Shown: one piece after another, positions 43,933-53,736 of the stretch
How the letters are laid out: each line of letters begins with the position of its first letter
Position numbering within the stretch: the stretch's first letter is position 1
Source: Serratia sp. PL17
GTDB lineage: Bacteria; Pseudomonadota; Gammaproteobacteria; Enterobacterales; Enterobacteriaceae
Length of the DNA: 64,000 nucleotides
Assembly: GCF_017832355.1 (NCBI RefSeq)
Contig: NZ_JAFIBY010000009.1
Coordinates: 124,001 to 188,000, forward strand
Reading direction: 5' to 3'
Notes under the pieces: model-generated
Database searches by the model: none
Told to the model about the DNA's origin: nothing
Seen by the model: the letters and a program-made list of their open reading frames with translations, nothing else
Program-made: the position numbers and the translations under genes

Positions 43933-45831
43933 TCAGGCCTTATTAATCGCTTCAATAATCACTAACCGATCGCTCAGACGTTTTTTCTCCACCGGATCGC
44001 TGGCGGTGGCTAACTGTGCCTTCAACGCTGCCTGTTGCTGTTGGCGTGCTTGTGGCTCACCGATCAGTAGCTGTTTCACGTTGAATGACGCGACATTACC
44101 GTAACGCCCATCTTCGCTGGTTGGCACGCTGATTTTGCCGTCGTTCAGCAACTTTTCGACAATTTTACGCTCACGGTCATAACCTTCCAGCCCAACCAAC
44201 TGCCAGCGCTGCACCGCCTGTCCCTGATACTGACCTTTTTTCACCTCGGTCAAATAACGGATAGTCAGATTGCGGATGGTGCCTGCCTCTTCGCCGTATT
44301 CCACCTTGCTGTCCGACAGGACCGGGAACTGCATGCCTTCCAACGCACCGCCTTTTTGCGTCAGGTGCCCCATGCGGTAACTGTTCATGCCCAGACGGAT
44401 CGGCGTGCTGTCGGTCACTGGCGTGCCGTCGGCCATGCACAGATCGCGGATACGCTGCCCGGCCGGTTGGCGCAGGTCGATTTTGTAGGTCACGCCATCG
44501 AAGAAATCATTGGTGGAGTATTTTGACGCACGACGCTGCGGGTTGAAGCTGTAAGTCACATCGCCATCATGCAGTTGGTTAAAGTAACCTGCCGACCATT
44601 CCATGTACTTCTTCAATTCTTTGCCGCTGAGTTGATAGACGGTGATCTCACCGCCGGCATACTGGTAGTTAAAAGCGATGTCTTTGGCCGTGATCGTACC
44701 GACGTTCAATTTTGGTCGGTCGTTATCAATCTGCAACGCAATCACCTGCGCCTTAGGCGCATAGTAACGGCTGGCTTCCTGATACAGTTTGCTGATGCCG
44801 GTGTCCTGCACATGAACCTGCGGAATCCCCTTTACCGCATCCGGTGGTACCAGATCCTGGCCGGTCAGTTGAGCAATAGGTCGGTTGGCGTTCGCTCGCA
44901 GAATCTTGTGGTACGGCCGGTAAATCTCTTCCAGCTTTTTATCCGACGTGATGCCTTTGATCGGGTAGGTATAACTGTCTTTGTTGATCAGCACGTACTT
45001 GCCGTTGTGCTGCTCAAACTGTAAATCGATACGCGACAGTGCGCGGCCATATTTGTCCGGCTCGGTAACGATCACGCCGTTGATCACGTCTTTATCGACT
45101 TTCACGTGCATATGCCCGGCAACAATCGCCGCCAGTTCCGGGTTAGCGCGAGCAATGTCGCCCACACCGGTGCCTGGGCGTTGGTTTTCGTTGTCGATCC
45201 CCATGTGCGCGGCCAGCACAATGGCATCTACTTCACCCTGAATCTGCTGAATCACCTGCTTTACCGCCTGCACTGGGTCGGTAAAGTTGAGCCCTTTCAC
45301 CCGGTCGGTGCCCTTGGCAAATTCTGCGGTCATCGGCGTATCCATGCCGATAATCCCGATTTTCACGCCTTGGCGTTCAATGATTTTATACGCCGGCAGG
45401 TAGGGTTTACCGCTGTCCCACAGAATGTTACCGGCCAATGCCGTGCCCTTGAACTGGTTCAGTGAGGTGGAAAGGGGTTTGAGGCCAAAGTCGAATTCAT
45501 GGTTACCCATCACCCAAACGTCGTAGTTGAGCGCGTTAAAGCCGAGGATCATCGGGCTGGTTTTATCGTTCTTGAAGGTTTCGACAAAGTTACCCTGAAG
45601 GGTATCGCCAGCATCGACCAGGATCACATTCGGCTGCTGAGCGCGCACCTGATGCACCTGAGTCGCAATTTGGCTCAGGCTGCCGGCCAGGTTTTCGGTA
45701 TCGGTTGAGTAATCCCAGGGCACAAAGGTGCCGTGCAGATCAGACGTGCCAAGAATGGTGATATTGACAGGTTCAGAGGCCATCGCAGAGGTACCCAGGC
45801 ATAGCAAAGCGGCAAGGAGTGTCTTCTTCAT
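43933..45831 (-). CDS. Periplasmic bifunctional metallophosphatase/5'-nucleotidase family protein
   Basis: 632-aa secreted enzyme (signal peptide MKKTLLAALLCLGTSAMAS). The N-terminal metallophosphoesterase domain (about 22-250) has the two-metal motifs ILGTSDLHG, DAGDTLQGN, GNHEFDFG, AAHMG and GHMHVKVD; the C-terminal 5'-nucleotidase substrate domain (about 330-560) has NYQYAGGEITVYQLSGKELKKY and GMNSYRMGH. It hydrolyses nucleotides or cyclic 2',3'-nucleotides to scavenge nucleosides and phosphate. It is clearly of the CpdB/UshA superfamily but not an obvious orthologue of E. coli CpdB or UshA. Monocistronic and convergent with the sugar operon. Confidence 0.88.
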   Translation of the reverse strand: MKKTLLAALLCLGTSAMASEPVNITILGTSDLHGTFVPWDYSTDTENLAGSLSQIATQVHQVRAQQPNVILVDAGDTLQGNFVETFKNDKTSPMILGFNALNYDVWVMGNHEFDFGLKPLSTSLNQFKGTALAGNILWDSGKPYLPAYKIIERQGVKIGIIGMDTPMTAEFAKGTDRVKGLNFTDPVQAVKQVIQQIQGEVDAIVLAAHMGIDNENQRPGTGVGDIARANPELAAIVAGHMHVKVDKDVINGVIVTEPDKYGRALSRIDLQFEQHNGKYVLINKDSYTYPIKGITSDKKLEEIYRPYHKILRANANRPIAQLTGQDLVPPDAVKGIPQVHVQDTGISKLYQEASRYYAPKAQVIALQIDNDRPKLNVGTITAKDIAFNYQYAGGEITVYQLSGKELKKYMEWSAGYFNQLHDGDVTYSFNPQRRASKYSTNDFFDGVTYKIDLRQPAGQRIRDLCMADGTPVTDSTPIRLGMNSYRMGHLTQKGGALEGMQFPVLSDSKVEYGEEAGTIRNLTIRYLTEVKKGQYQGQAVQRWQLVGLEGYDRERKIVEKLLNDGKISVPTSEDGRYGNVASFNVKQLLIGEPQARQQQQAALKAQLATASDPVEKKRLSDRLVIIEAINKA

Positions 45832-46001
45832 ATTTATCTAATTATAGGAAGGGAAATGAAAAGGAATCATGCGATCTGGAACACAAGCTTGCTAGTATCT
45901 TTGCAAGGTAAAAAATAAAATTGGGAGGTGGATCAATGAATACCTCCCTATTTCGCCCTCTATGCCCTAAATAATTGGCGTTGTATCAAGGCGGCTTGCA
46001 G

Positions 46002-46021
46002 GGACGCAGCATGCTGCGTCC
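46002..46021. repeat. Perfect 20-bp palindrome, CAGCATGCTG family
   Basis: GGACGCAGCATGCTGCGTCC lies 3 bp beyond the rsmJ stop codon on the reverse strand. It shares its core with the palindrome at 43889 and, with one mismatch, with that at 37940. Probably a mobile or conserved intergenic hairpin that protects or ends the rsmJ message. Confidence 0.7.
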
Positions 46022-46024
46022 AAA

Positions 46025-46777
46025 TTACCGTGGATAGGGCATATAAATATCGAAACGGTGACTCTTGGTGGTCGAAGCCGCATGCGCCGGCACGTTAGCC
46101 AACGGCGGGGCGTAATCCGGGCGCTTTACCACTACGCGCTTGGTCGCCAGACGGCGTGCCGGTTCCAGCAGGCCATCGGCGTCATCGTCGCTGCCCACCA
46201 GCGACTGGAATACCCGCATTTCTTTCTTCACCAGCGCACTCTTCTGCTTGTGCGGGTACATCGGGTCCAGATACACGACCTCCGGCCGTGGCTCAATATC
46301 ACCCAACGCCGTCAGGCTGGAAGCGTGCAACAACGTCATACGCTCACGCAACCACGGGCCGATTTCCGCATCCTGATAGCCGCGCTGTAGGCCATCGTCC
46401 AGCAATGCCGCCACCACAGGGTTACGTTCCAGCATCCGCACCTTGCAGCCCAGCGACGCCAGCACAAAAGCATCGCGCCCCAGACCGGCAGTGGCGTCCA
46501 CCACGTCCGGCAGATAGCTGCCCTTGATGCCGACGGCCTTCGCCACAGCCTCACCCCGTCCGCCGCCAAATTTGCGCCGATGCGCCATAGCGCCGGAAAT
46601 GAAATCGACGTAGATCGCCCCGAGTTTGGGTTCGTCACGCTTACGCAGCTCCAACCGTTCAGGCGTCAATACCAGCGCCATCAGCGCGTCGTCGTCCGAG
46701 GTTAACTGCCAGCGTTCCGCCAGAATAGACAAGGCGCCGGGATCGGCGCCTTCTTCACACAATAAACACACGCTCAC
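46025..46777 (-). CDS. rsmJ: 16S rRNA (guanine1516-N2)-methyltransferase RsmJ
   Basis: 250-aa cytoplasmic SAM-dependent methyltransferase modifying G1516 of 16S rRNA. Orthologous to E. coli RsmJ (YhiQ): [23 protein letters not shown] motif [20 protein letters not shown], and the catalytic [20 protein letters not shown]. Translation starts at GTG 46777, 8 bp after the prlC stop, so it is cotranscribed with prlC as in E. coli. Confidence 0.95.
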   Translation of the reverse strand: MSVCLLCEEGADPGALSILAERWQLTSDDDALMALVLTPERLELRKRDEPKLGAIYVDFISGAMAHRRKFGGGRGEAVAKAVGIKGSYLPDVVDATAGLGRDAFVLASLGCKVRMLERNPVVAALLDDGLQRGYQDAEIGPWLRERMTLLHASSLTALGDIEPRPEVVYLDPMYPHKQKSALVKKEMRVFQSLVGSDDDADGLLEPARRLATKRVVVKRPDYAPPLANVPAHAASTTKSHRFDIYMPYPR

Positions 46778-46785
46778 CGGTGGGG

Positions 46786-48828
46786 TTATCCTTTAATGCC
46801 GTAATGGCGCAGCATAGCATCCAGCTGCGGCTCACGGCCACGGAAGCGTTTGAACAGTTCCATCGGTTCTTCAGAACCGCCGCGCGACAGGATGTTGTCG
46901 AGGAAGGACTTGCCGGTTTCGGCGTTGAAAATCCCCTCTTCTTCAAAGCGCGAATACGCATCGGCCGACAGCACCTCCGCCCACAGGTAGCTGTAGTAAC
47001 CCGCTGCGTAACCACCGGCAAAGATATGGCTGAAAGCATGCGGGAAACGGCCCCAGCTTGGTGAAGGCACGACTGCTACCCTTTTTTTCACTTCCGCCAG
47101 TGTTGGCAAGATCTGTGCGCCCCGTGAAGGGTTGTATTCGGCGTGCATGCGGAAATCGAACAGACCGAATTCCAACTGACGCAGAATGAACAGCGCCGCC
47201 TGGTAGTTTTTGGCGGCCAGCAGCTTGTCGAGCATCTCTTTCGGCAACGGCTCGCCACTCTGGTAATGACCGGAGATAAACGCCAGCGCTTCCGGCTCCC
47301 AGCACCAGTTTTCCATAAACTGGCTCGGCAGTTCGACGGCATCCCATGGCACACCGCTGATGCCGGAAACGCCCGCGGTGTCGATCTGAGTCAGCATATG
47401 GTGCAGACCGTGACCAAACTCATGGAACAACGTAGTCACTTCGTTATGCGTGAACAGCGCTGGCTTGTCGCCCAGCGGCCGGTTGAAGTTACAGGTCAGG
47501 TAAGCAACCGGTTTTTGCAACTCGCCGTTGGCCTTGCGCAGGCTGCCGACACAGTCGTCCATCCATGCCCCACCGCGCTTGTTCTCGCGTGCGTACAGGT
47601 CAAGATAGAAGCTACCGCGCAGCTCGCCGCTCGCGTCGAACAGGTCAAAGAAGCGGACCTCTGGATGCCAGGTATCCACATCCTTGCGCTCTTTGGCAGT
47701 GATGCCGTAAATACGTTTAACCACTTCGAACAGCCCTTCCACCACGCGCTGTTCCGGGAAGTAGGGGCGCAGTTGCTCGTCGCTGATCGAGAACAGATGT
47801 TGCTTCTGCTTTTCGCCGTAATAGGTGATGTCCCAGGCTTCCAGCTCATCCACACCGTAATGTTGTTTGGCAAAGGCACGCAGTTGAGCCAGCTCTTGCT
47901 CAGCCTGAGGACGGGCACGTTTGGCCAGATCGTTCAGGAAACCGAGCACCTGCTCCGGGTTTTCGGCCATTTTGGTCGCCAACGACTTGTCGGCGTAGCT
48001 GTCAAAGCCCAACAACTGGGCCAGTTCGTGGCGCAGCGCCAGCGTTTCCGCCATCACGTCGCTGTTGTCCCACTTGCCGGCATTCGGCCCCTGATCGGAA
48101 GCACGGGTAGCAAACGCGCGATACATCTCTTCACGCAGTGCACGGTTGTCCCCGTAGGTGAGCACGGGCAAATAGCTCGGCATATCCAGCGTCAACAACC
48201 AGCCGTCCTGCTCTTTGGCCTGCGCCATTGCCTGAGCCTGAGCCAATGCGCTTTCCGGCAGGCCGCTCAGCTCAGCTTTATCAGTGATAAGCTTGCTCCA
48301 GCCCATCGTCGCGTCGAGAACATTGTTGCTGTATGTGGAACCCAGCTCGGACAGACGCGCGACGATCTCGCCGTAGCGACGCTGTTTTTCCGGTGACAGG
48401 CCGATGCCTGACAATTCAAAATCACGCAGCGCATTTTCTACCGACTTACGCTGTGGTGCACTCAGGTCATTGAATGCCGCCCCTTCTTTCAGGCTGCGAT
48501 AAGCCTGGTACAAGCCTTCGTGCTGCCCAACCCAGGTGCCGTACTCAGACAGCAACGGCAACGCCTGCTCATAGGCCGCGCGCAACTCCTGGCTGTTTTT
48601 TACCGAATTCAGATGCCCAATCGGCGACCAGATGCGCGACAGGCGATCGTCAGACTCCGCCAGCGGCTGACACAGGTTATCCCAGGTGAATGGCCCCGGC
48701 TGCGCGACAACGCGCTCTACCGCAGCGCGGCAATCGGCCAACGCGGATTGCACCGCAGGCACGATATCTTCAGGGCGAATGGCGGAAAACGGCGGCAGGG
48801 AAAACGGGGTCAGCAACGGATTTGTCAT
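46786..48828 (-). CDS. prlC: Oligopeptidase A
   Basis: 680-aa cytoplasmic M3-family zinc metallopeptidase that degrades oligopeptides and released signal peptides. The HExxH motif is in [16 protein letters not shown], with the downstream Glu ligand in [13 protein letters not shown]. The start [17 protein letters not shown] and overall length match E. coli PrlC. Upstream partner of rsmJ; in E. coli rlmJ-gor follow divergently next door, but here about 4 kb of accessory genes intervenes. Confidence 0.97.
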   Translation of the reverse strand: MTNPLLTPFSLPPFSAIRPEDIVPAVQSALADCRAAVERVVAQPGPFTWDNLCQPLAESDDRLSRIWSPIGHLNSVKNSQELRAAYEQALPLLSEYGTWVGQHEGLYQAYRSLKEGAAFNDLSAPQRKSVENALRDFELSGIGLSPEKQRRYGEIVARLSELGSTYSNNVLDATMGWSKLITDKAELSGLPESALAQAQAMAQAKEQDGWLLTLDMPSYLPVLTYGDNRALREEMYRAFATRASDQGPNAGKWDNSDVMAETLALRHELAQLLGFDSYADKSLATKMAENPEQVLGFLNDLAKRARPQAEQELAQLRAFAKQHYGVDELEAWDITYYGEKQKQHLFSISDEQLRPYFPEQRVVEGLFEVVKRIYGITAKERKDVDTWHPEVRFFDLFDASGELRGSFYLDLYARENKRGGAWMDDCVGSLRKANGELQKPVAYLTCNFNRPLGDKPALFTHNEVTTLFHEFGHGLHHMLTQIDTAGVSGISGVPWDAVELPSQFMENWCWEPEALAFISGHYQSGEPLPKEMLDKLLAAKNYQAALFILRQLEFGLFDFRMHAEYNPSRGAQILPTLAEVKKRVAVVPSPSWGRFPHAFSHIFAGGYAAGYYSYLWAEVLSADAYSRFEEEGIFNAETGKSFLDNILSRGGSEEPMELFKRFRGREPQLDAMLRHYGIKG

Positions 48829-48950
48829 AGGGCAGTCCTGATTAGCGTTGGGGCCCGCCGCAACGGGCAGGCCTTAAAATGCGTATGAATATCTAACATG
48901 GAGCCAAGTAGCAGGAAAATCAATGGCCGGGCGTTGATAGATAGTGCCGT

Positions 48951-49340
48951 CTAACGGAACGGTACACCACTTAGCCTCACTTTGGCTTTTTCATCGCGGC
49001 TAAAACGAACGGTTATGCGGTGGTCTTTGAACGGCTTGTTGGCCTGGAAGCGCCATTTGCTCATCGCAATAAACACTTCATTATCAAACTCGCGCTCAGA
49101 CTGCGCCTCCATCACCCGGATATTTTGTACCTTGCCCGCGGCATCAACGTCAAAACACAACACCCTATATCCTGGTTCAGTATTCGTCTGTAGCGCTGGC
49201 TCGGGGACGGCGGAGAGATCAACAGACAGTTGATGCGGAGGATTGCCCTGCTTATTGGCCGTGCAACTCTCCGTTGCCTGAACCTGAAACGCAGCCAGAC
49301 AAAACAGGGCCGCACACAGCCGCCCTATAAACCTATCCAT
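48951..49340 (-). CDS. Secreted TonB C-terminal-domain-like protein
   Basis: 129-aa protein starting at ATG 49340 (MDRFIGRLCAALFCLAAFQVQA signal peptide). The mature part (about 60-125: GYRVLCFDVDAAGKVQNIRVMEA ... AMSKWRF) has the TonB C-terminal fold pattern without the membrane anchor and Pro-rich spacer of an energy transducer. It is therefore probably a free periplasmic TonB_C-domain protein of unknown role. It lies 4 bp after the HIT gene on the same strand, so the two are cotranscribed. Confidence 0.72.
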   Translation of the reverse strand: MDRFIGRLCAALFCLAAFQVQATESCTANKQGNPPHQLSVDLSAVPEPALQTNTEPGYRVLCFDVDAAGKVQNIRVMEAQSEREFDNEVFIAMSKWRFQANKPFKDHRITVRFSRDEKAKVRLSGVPFR

Positions 49341-49344
49341 CGAT

Positions 49345-49806
49345 TCAGTCCTGATAACCACGGATCTGCGCTGCCAACGCGGCCAGATGCTCGTCATCGG
49401 CACGCGCTGCGTCGTGGGAAGACAGGTAGCCTTCATAGCGTTCGAAGAACTTCACTGATTTCGATTCAATCGGTTGCCACTCCGCCAGCACAGCGGTACC
49501 GTGCATCGGAATCAGCTTGGCATGCACATGGTCGACGCCAAAGCCTTCAAATACCATGCCGCAGCGCCCCACGTCGTCAAACGCCCGGTCGAGCAATTGC
49601 GCGACCCGCTTGGTGGCCAGCATCAGTTCGCTGAGCACCTCATCCGGCAGTGCAAAGGCGTAGCTCTCATAATGCGCCTTGGGGATCACCACGCTGAAAC
49701 CCTCGGTATTCGGGTAGATGGAAAGGAACGCCATATGGCTATCGTCCTCCCAGATTTTATGGCACGGCACCCTGCCCGCCACCATTTCGCAAAATATGCA
49801 GTTCAT
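49345..49806 (-). CDS. HIT family hydrolase with altered motif
   Basis: 153-aa HIT-fold protein; ATG 49806 behind GGAGGGG. The N-terminal MNCIFCEMVAGRVPCHKIWEDD and PNTEGFSVVIPKAHYESY are typical. The active-site segment reads DHVHAKLIPMHG: the first two histidines of the H-x-H-x-H-x-x motif are present but the third is Lys. HIT proteins act on nucleoside phosphoramidates or dinucleotides; the changed residue leaves the substrate open. In an accessory block between prlC and rlmJ. Confidence 0.87.
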   Translation of the reverse strand: MNCIFCEMVAGRVPCHKIWEDDSHMAFLSIYPNTEGFSVVIPKAHYESYAFALPDEVLSELMLATKRVAQLLDRAFDDVGRCGMVFEGFGVDHVHAKLIPMHGTAVLAEWQPIESKSVKFFERYEGYLSSHDAARADDEHLAALAAQIRGYQD

Positions 49807-49891
49807 CGTCCCCTCCTGAATGCAGCGGCGAGCCAACGGCCCGCCGTAAAAGGCCCTTCAGCAACATAGCCGATATTTTGCCTTTTGACTG

Positions 49892-51337
49892 CTATTCCCC
49901 TGCATTTCCTGCCCAAATGGCCGGAGACCGATGATGCCAGGGCGCTGCCCGCTCCAGTTGCCCTGCCAGTTGCAAGAGCTGATCCTCACGGCCAAAACCG
50001 GCCACAAATTGCATGCCTATCGGCAGGTTATGTTGTTTATCGTGCGCCAGGGGGACTGACATCGCAGGCACGCCAGCCACATTAAATACCGGCGTAAAAG
50101 GCGAGTGATCGAATAAGTGCGCCGTCCACTCCAGGCCGCTCATGTCCGCCGTCCCTGTGCCGTAACGGCCGATCCGCCAAGGCAAGTCAGGCAGGGTCGG
50201 CGTCAGCAGCAGGTCGTACTGCTGAAAATACGCCGCGACGGCACGGGTCACCCGGTTACGCACCTCAAGCGCCGCCACCATATCCACCGCCCTGGCGGCC
50301 AACCCGTAGCGGTAACAGGCCAGCGTTTCCGGCTCCAGCGTGTCGGTTGATACAGGCCGCCCTGTCGCCTGGCTCAGGCCATCGACCCAACCCACCAGAT
50401 TGGCACACCAGATTTGCGCATTGGCGAACACCAACGCCTGCCAACTGACGCCAATCGCCATGTCGACTTCGCTCACCTGATGGCCCAACTCACCCAGCAG
50501 CACGGCGGTATTGGCCGTGGCCTGGGCGATTTGCGGATCGGTTTTCCCGCCGTTCCACGCCTGAGTCATCATACCAATACGCAGTCGGCCGGGTTCGGAC
50601 GTAACCTGTGACAGCCAAGTGTGCTCTGGCGGTGCCGTGTAATAGGGTTCGCCGGGATGCGGATGCTGCAGGGCATCCAGTAGCGCTGCGCTGTCGCGCA
50701 CTGTGCGGCTGAGCCCCAGTTGAACACCAAAACCGTTGAACACTTCGTCCATCGCCGGGCCATGGGATACCCGCCCACGTGTCGGTTTAAGGCCAAATAG
50801 CCCATTTGACGAGGCGGGAACCCGGATCGATCCCGCGGCGTCGGTGGCATGAGCGATTGGCACGATCCCGGCGGCAACCGCCGCGCCGGCGCCCCCACTG
50901 GAGCCACCCGCGCTAAAATCCGGGTTCCAGGGATTACGCGTCGCGCCGTAAAGCACCGCTTCGGTGGTGGTGCTGAACGCCATCTCTGGCGTAGTGGTAC
51001 GACCGAAAGTCACCAGCCCGGCTCGACGAACATTGCTCATCAGATGGCTGTCTGCCGCTGCGATATTGCCCTGCGCCAATCGACTCCCCAACTCGAGACG
51101 CTTACCGGCCATGCTGATGGCGATGTCCTTAATCAGGAAAGGCACGCCTGACAGTGGGCCTTCACCCTCAGGTTGCGGCTGCCCCCAATGTTCCACCACC
51201 GCATTAATTCTTGGGTTTACCGCCGCAACGGCGGCCTGTGCCGTCTGTTGCAACTCTTGCGCACTGACTTCGCCGTGCTGTACCAGTTCGGCCAACCCCA
51301 GCGCATCGTAGTTAACGTACTCGCTCAATTTCATCAT
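49892..51337 (-). CDS. Amidase signature family protein
   Basis: About 481-aa cytoplasmic amidase. Start ATG 51337 or 51334 rather than an upstream in-frame ATG. It has the Ser-cisSer-Lys triad: Lys in GVPFLIKDIAISMAG, the Gly/Ser-rich FSAGGSSGGAGAAVAAG, and nucleophile Ser in DAAGSIRVPAS. The C-terminus has VFNVAGVPAMSVPL. It hydrolyses amide bonds of unknown substrates. A LysR regulator starts about 75 bp away in the divergent direction and is the likely regulator. Confidence 0.9.
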   Translation of the reverse strand: MMKLSEYVNYDALGLAELVQHGEVSAQELQQTAQAAVAAVNPRINAVVEHWGQPQPEGEGPLSGVPFLIKDIAISMAGKRLELGSRLAQGNIAAADSHLMSNVRRAGLVTFGRTTTPEMAFSTTTEAVLYGATRNPWNPDFSAGGSSGGAGAAVAAGIVPIAHATDAAGSIRVPASSNGLFGLKPTRGRVSHGPAMDEVFNGFGVQLGLSRTVRDSAALLDALQHPHPGEPYYTAPPEHTWLSQVTSEPGRLRIGMMTQAWNGGKTDPQIAQATANTAVLLGELGHQVSEVDMAIGVSWQALVFANAQIWCANLVGWVDGLSQATGRPVSTDTLEPETLACYRYGLAARAVDMVAALEVRNRVTRAVAAYFQQYDLLLTPTLPDLPWRIGRYGTGTADMSGLEWTAHLFDHSPFTPVFNVAGVPAMSVPLAHDKQHNLPIGMQFVAGFGREDQLLQLAGQLERAAPWHHRSPAIWAGNAGE

Positions 51338-51409
51338 CTCGCCCTTATCCGTTGCGGTTTCGTCGGCGTTTCCGACGTCCATTTCACGGTAGGGGGATTA
51401 GCGCTATAG

Positions 51410-52360
51410 TTGAAATTGATAGATTTAATACGAGGGATAGTTATCAACAATTTAAAGCGAGTCGATCTCAATTTGTTGGTCACGCTGGAAGCGCTGCTCA
51501 CTGAACGTAACGTGACGCGGGCGGCGGCACGCCTTAATCTTAGCCAGCCTTCGGTCAGCATTCAGCTCGCCAAACTGCGCGAGATTTACCATGATCCGCT
51601 GCTGCTGCCTGGCTCACGCGGCATGTTGCCCACGGCACGCGCACTCGGTCTGCTAACACCGCTGCGCCAAACGCTGGCCGATCTCGGCCGTTTAGTGGCC
51701 GCAGAACAGCCGTTTGATCCGCTGCAGGCCGAAATGACCTGGCAAATGGCCGCCGCCGACGCGGCCGAATACGCCATTCTGCTGCCGATGCTGCCCACAC
51801 TGCGGCTGGCAGCGCCGAAATCTCGTCTGGCGATCCGTGAAGCCTCACCCAAAACCATGAGTCGCGACCTGGCCGACGGCGTGATCGATCTGGGCTTTCT
51901 GGCCCGTGAAGAAGCACCCGCCGAGCTACGTCATCGCCCGTTGTTTCACGAGAACTACCTGCTGGTGGGCCGTCGCGACCATCCGTTATTGCAAACCCCG
52001 CCCTCGCTGGAGCAGTTCTGCCAGCTTGAATTTGTCATGGTTTCACAGGACGGAGGCGGTTTTCGTACCCTGATCGACACGCTGTTGGAGGCGCAGGGAT
52101 TAGCACGGCGCGTCGTGATGTCGCTGCCGCACTTCCTGTTTATCCCCACGCTGCTGGCAAGATCCGATATGGTGGCCATGCTGCCTTCACGCATGCTGGG
52201 TGAACTGCTGGGCGATCTGCGCACCTGCCCAGCACCGCTGGCACTGCCAGGCTATGACATGGTGATGGTCTGGCATGAACGTTCTCACCTCGACCCAGCC
52301 CACAGCTGGTTGCGCGAGCAGGTGGTTGCCGCCCTGGAGCCACCTGCGGCATCACTCTAG
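51410..52360 (+). CDS. LysR family transcriptional regulator
   Basis: About 305-316 aa. N-terminal HTH (NLLVTLEALLTERNVTRAAARLNLSQPSVSIQLAKLRE) and a C-terminal effector-binding domain. The start is uncertain: TTG at 51410 or 51416 gives a longer N-terminus, whereas the family normally begins M-N-N-L-x-R-V-D-L-N-L-L. Here that point is an ATC codon (51443) 6 nt after GAGGG. Divergent from the amidase gene, which it may control. The 3' end overlaps the convergent ASCH gene by 9 bp. Confidence 0.88.
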   Translation: MKLIDLIRGIVINNLKRVDLNLLVTLEALLTERNVTRAAARLNLSQPSVSIQLAKLREIYHDPLLLPGSRGMLPTARALGLLTPLRQTLADLGRLVAAEQPFDPLQAEMTWQMAAADAAEYAILLPMLPTLRLAAPKSRLAIREASPKTMSRDLADGVIDLGFLAREEAPAELRHRPLFHENYLLVGRRDHPLLQTPPSLEQFCQLEFVMVSQDGGGFRTLIDTLLEAQGLARRVVMSLPHFLFIPTLLARSDMVAMLPSRMLGELLGDLRTCPAPLALPGYDMVMVWHERSHLDPAHSWLREQVVAALEPPAASL

Positions 52361-52759
52361 GACGTCAACCAACTCGAACTGTTGAAACATCAACCACATC
52401 TGCGGCGAAAAGGTGCCTTCCCGGGTAAAAAACGCCTGATGCTCCTGCCGCCAAAATGCCAGGCTCAGATCTCCCTCGCCTTCCAGCGCCGCCATTTCAG
52501 CCGTGACATCGGCATAGCGAACCCGCCTCAGGGACAGGATCCTGATAACGCAGGCCGGTTTGCCGCGGCCATCAAGAACGACGTTATAATCCCCGACCAA
52601 CGGCGCCTGCTCTTGTTGATAAGCGGCATATGAACAACAGGTTGCGGTTTTTTGGCCGTCGAGCACCAATTGCAACAGCGCGTCCGCCAGTGCCGGGCTG
52701 TCGCCGAATGACCAGCGCGATGCGCCGGGATAATTAGCTAAAATTGCCGATTCAGTCAT
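52352..52759 (-). CDS. ASCH domain-containing protein
   Basis: 135-aa cytoplasmic protein of the ASCH superfamily (PUA-like beta-barrel). SRWSFGDSPALADALLQLVLDGQKTATC contains the conserved G-x-K-T-A-T substrate-cavity motif; VVLDGRGKPACVIRI and the C-terminal LSLAFWRQEHQAFF follow. Characterised relatives hydrolyse N4-acetylcytidine or bind RNA; which applies here is not known. Convergent with the LysR gene, with overlapping 3' ends. Confidence 0.85.
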   Translation of the reverse strand: MTESAILANYPGASRWSFGDSPALADALLQLVLDGQKTATCCSYAAYQQEQAPLVGDYNVVLDGRGKPACVIRILSLRRVRYADVTAEMAALEGEGDLSLAFWRQEHQAFFTREGTFSPQMWLMFQQFELVDVLE

Positions 52760-52893
52760 TGCCCTGCTCCTTGATAGAGGGTCTGCGGTAACGCATTTCA
52801 GTTTTTCCCGCCCAGACAGTTTATACTGTGCAGAATATAAGCCTTATTCTGTTCAGCCGGCTCCGTCAGGAGCACAAGGAATTACCACAAGCC

Positions 52894-53736
52894 ATGTTAA
52901 GTTACCGCCACAGTTTCCACGCCGGCAACCACGCCGACGTCCTCAAGCACACCGTTCAGAGCCTGATCATTGAGTCGCTGAAAGAAAAAGAGAAGCCCTT
53001 CCTGTATCTGGATACCCATTCCGGCGCAGGGCGCTATCAGCTCAGCGGTGAGCATGCCGAACGCACTGGGGAATACCTGGAAGGCATCGGTCTGCTGTGG
53101 CAACGAGACGATCTGCCGGAAGAACTGGCGGCCTACATGCGTGTCGTGCACCACTTTAACCGTACCGAAAAGCTGCGCTACTACCCTGGCTCACCGCTGA
53201 TTGCCCGCGAATTGCTGCGCCCGCAGGATAAAATCCACCTGACAGAACTGCATCCGAGCGACTACCCGCTCCTGCGCGGTGAGTTCCAAAAGGACGAACG
53301 CGCCAAGGTGCAACGCGCCGATGGCTACCAACAGTTGAAGTCGCAGTTGCCCCCCCTGTCACGCCGTGGGCTGATCCTGATGGACCCGCCGTACGAGATG
53401 AAAACCGATTACCAGGACGTGATCAAAGGCCTGCAGGAAGGCTACAAGCGCTTTGCCACCGGCACCTACGCGCTGTGGTATCCGGTGGTTATGCGCCAGC
53501 AGATCAAGCGCATGCTAAAAGAGCTGGAAGCTACCGGTATCCGCAATATTCTGCAGATCGAACTGGCGGTTAAACCCGACAGTGACCAACGCGGTATGAC
53601 GGCTTCTGGCATGATCGTGATTAACCCGCCGTGGAAGCTGGAACAACAGATGAAAAACGTGCTGCCATGGTTGCACAAAATATTGGTGCCGTCAGGGCAT
53701 GGCCACCATTTGGTGAACTGGGTGGTACCGGAATAA
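52894..53736 (+). CDS. rlmJ: 23S rRNA (adenine2030-N6)-methyltransferase RlmJ
   Basis: 280-aa SAM-dependent methyltransferase for A2030 of 23S rRNA; length equals E. coli RlmJ (YhiR). ATG 52894 gives MLSYRHSFHAGNHADVLKH; the frame is open further upstream to 52828 but the family start is clear. LDTHSGAGRYQL is the SAM motif and LILMDPPYEMK the catalytic DPPY. It is followed by gor as in E. coli. Confidence 0.96.
   Translation: MLSYRHSFHAGNHADVLKHTVQSLIIESLKEKEKPFLYLDTHSGAGRYQLSGEHAERTGEYLEGIGLLWQRDDLPEELAAYMRVVHHFNRTEKLRYYPGSPLIARELLRPQDKIHLTELHPSDYPLLRGEFQKDERAKVQRADGYQQLKSQLPPLSRRGLILMDPPYEMKTDYQDVIKGLQEGYKRFATGTYALWYPVVMRQQIKRMLKELEATGIRNILQIELAVKPDSDQRGMTASGMIVINPPWKLEQQMKNVLPWLHKILVPSGHGHHLVNWVVPE

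Noticed and set aside
43933-45831. Direct orthologue of E. coli CpdB or UshA
   Set aside because: The metallophosphatase motifs are present but the sequence around them and the C-terminal region do not match either closely, so only the superfamily is assigned.
47143-48396. Long forward-strand open frame opposite prlC
   Set aside because: Shadow of a GC-rich coding gene; low-complexity composition and no family resemblance.
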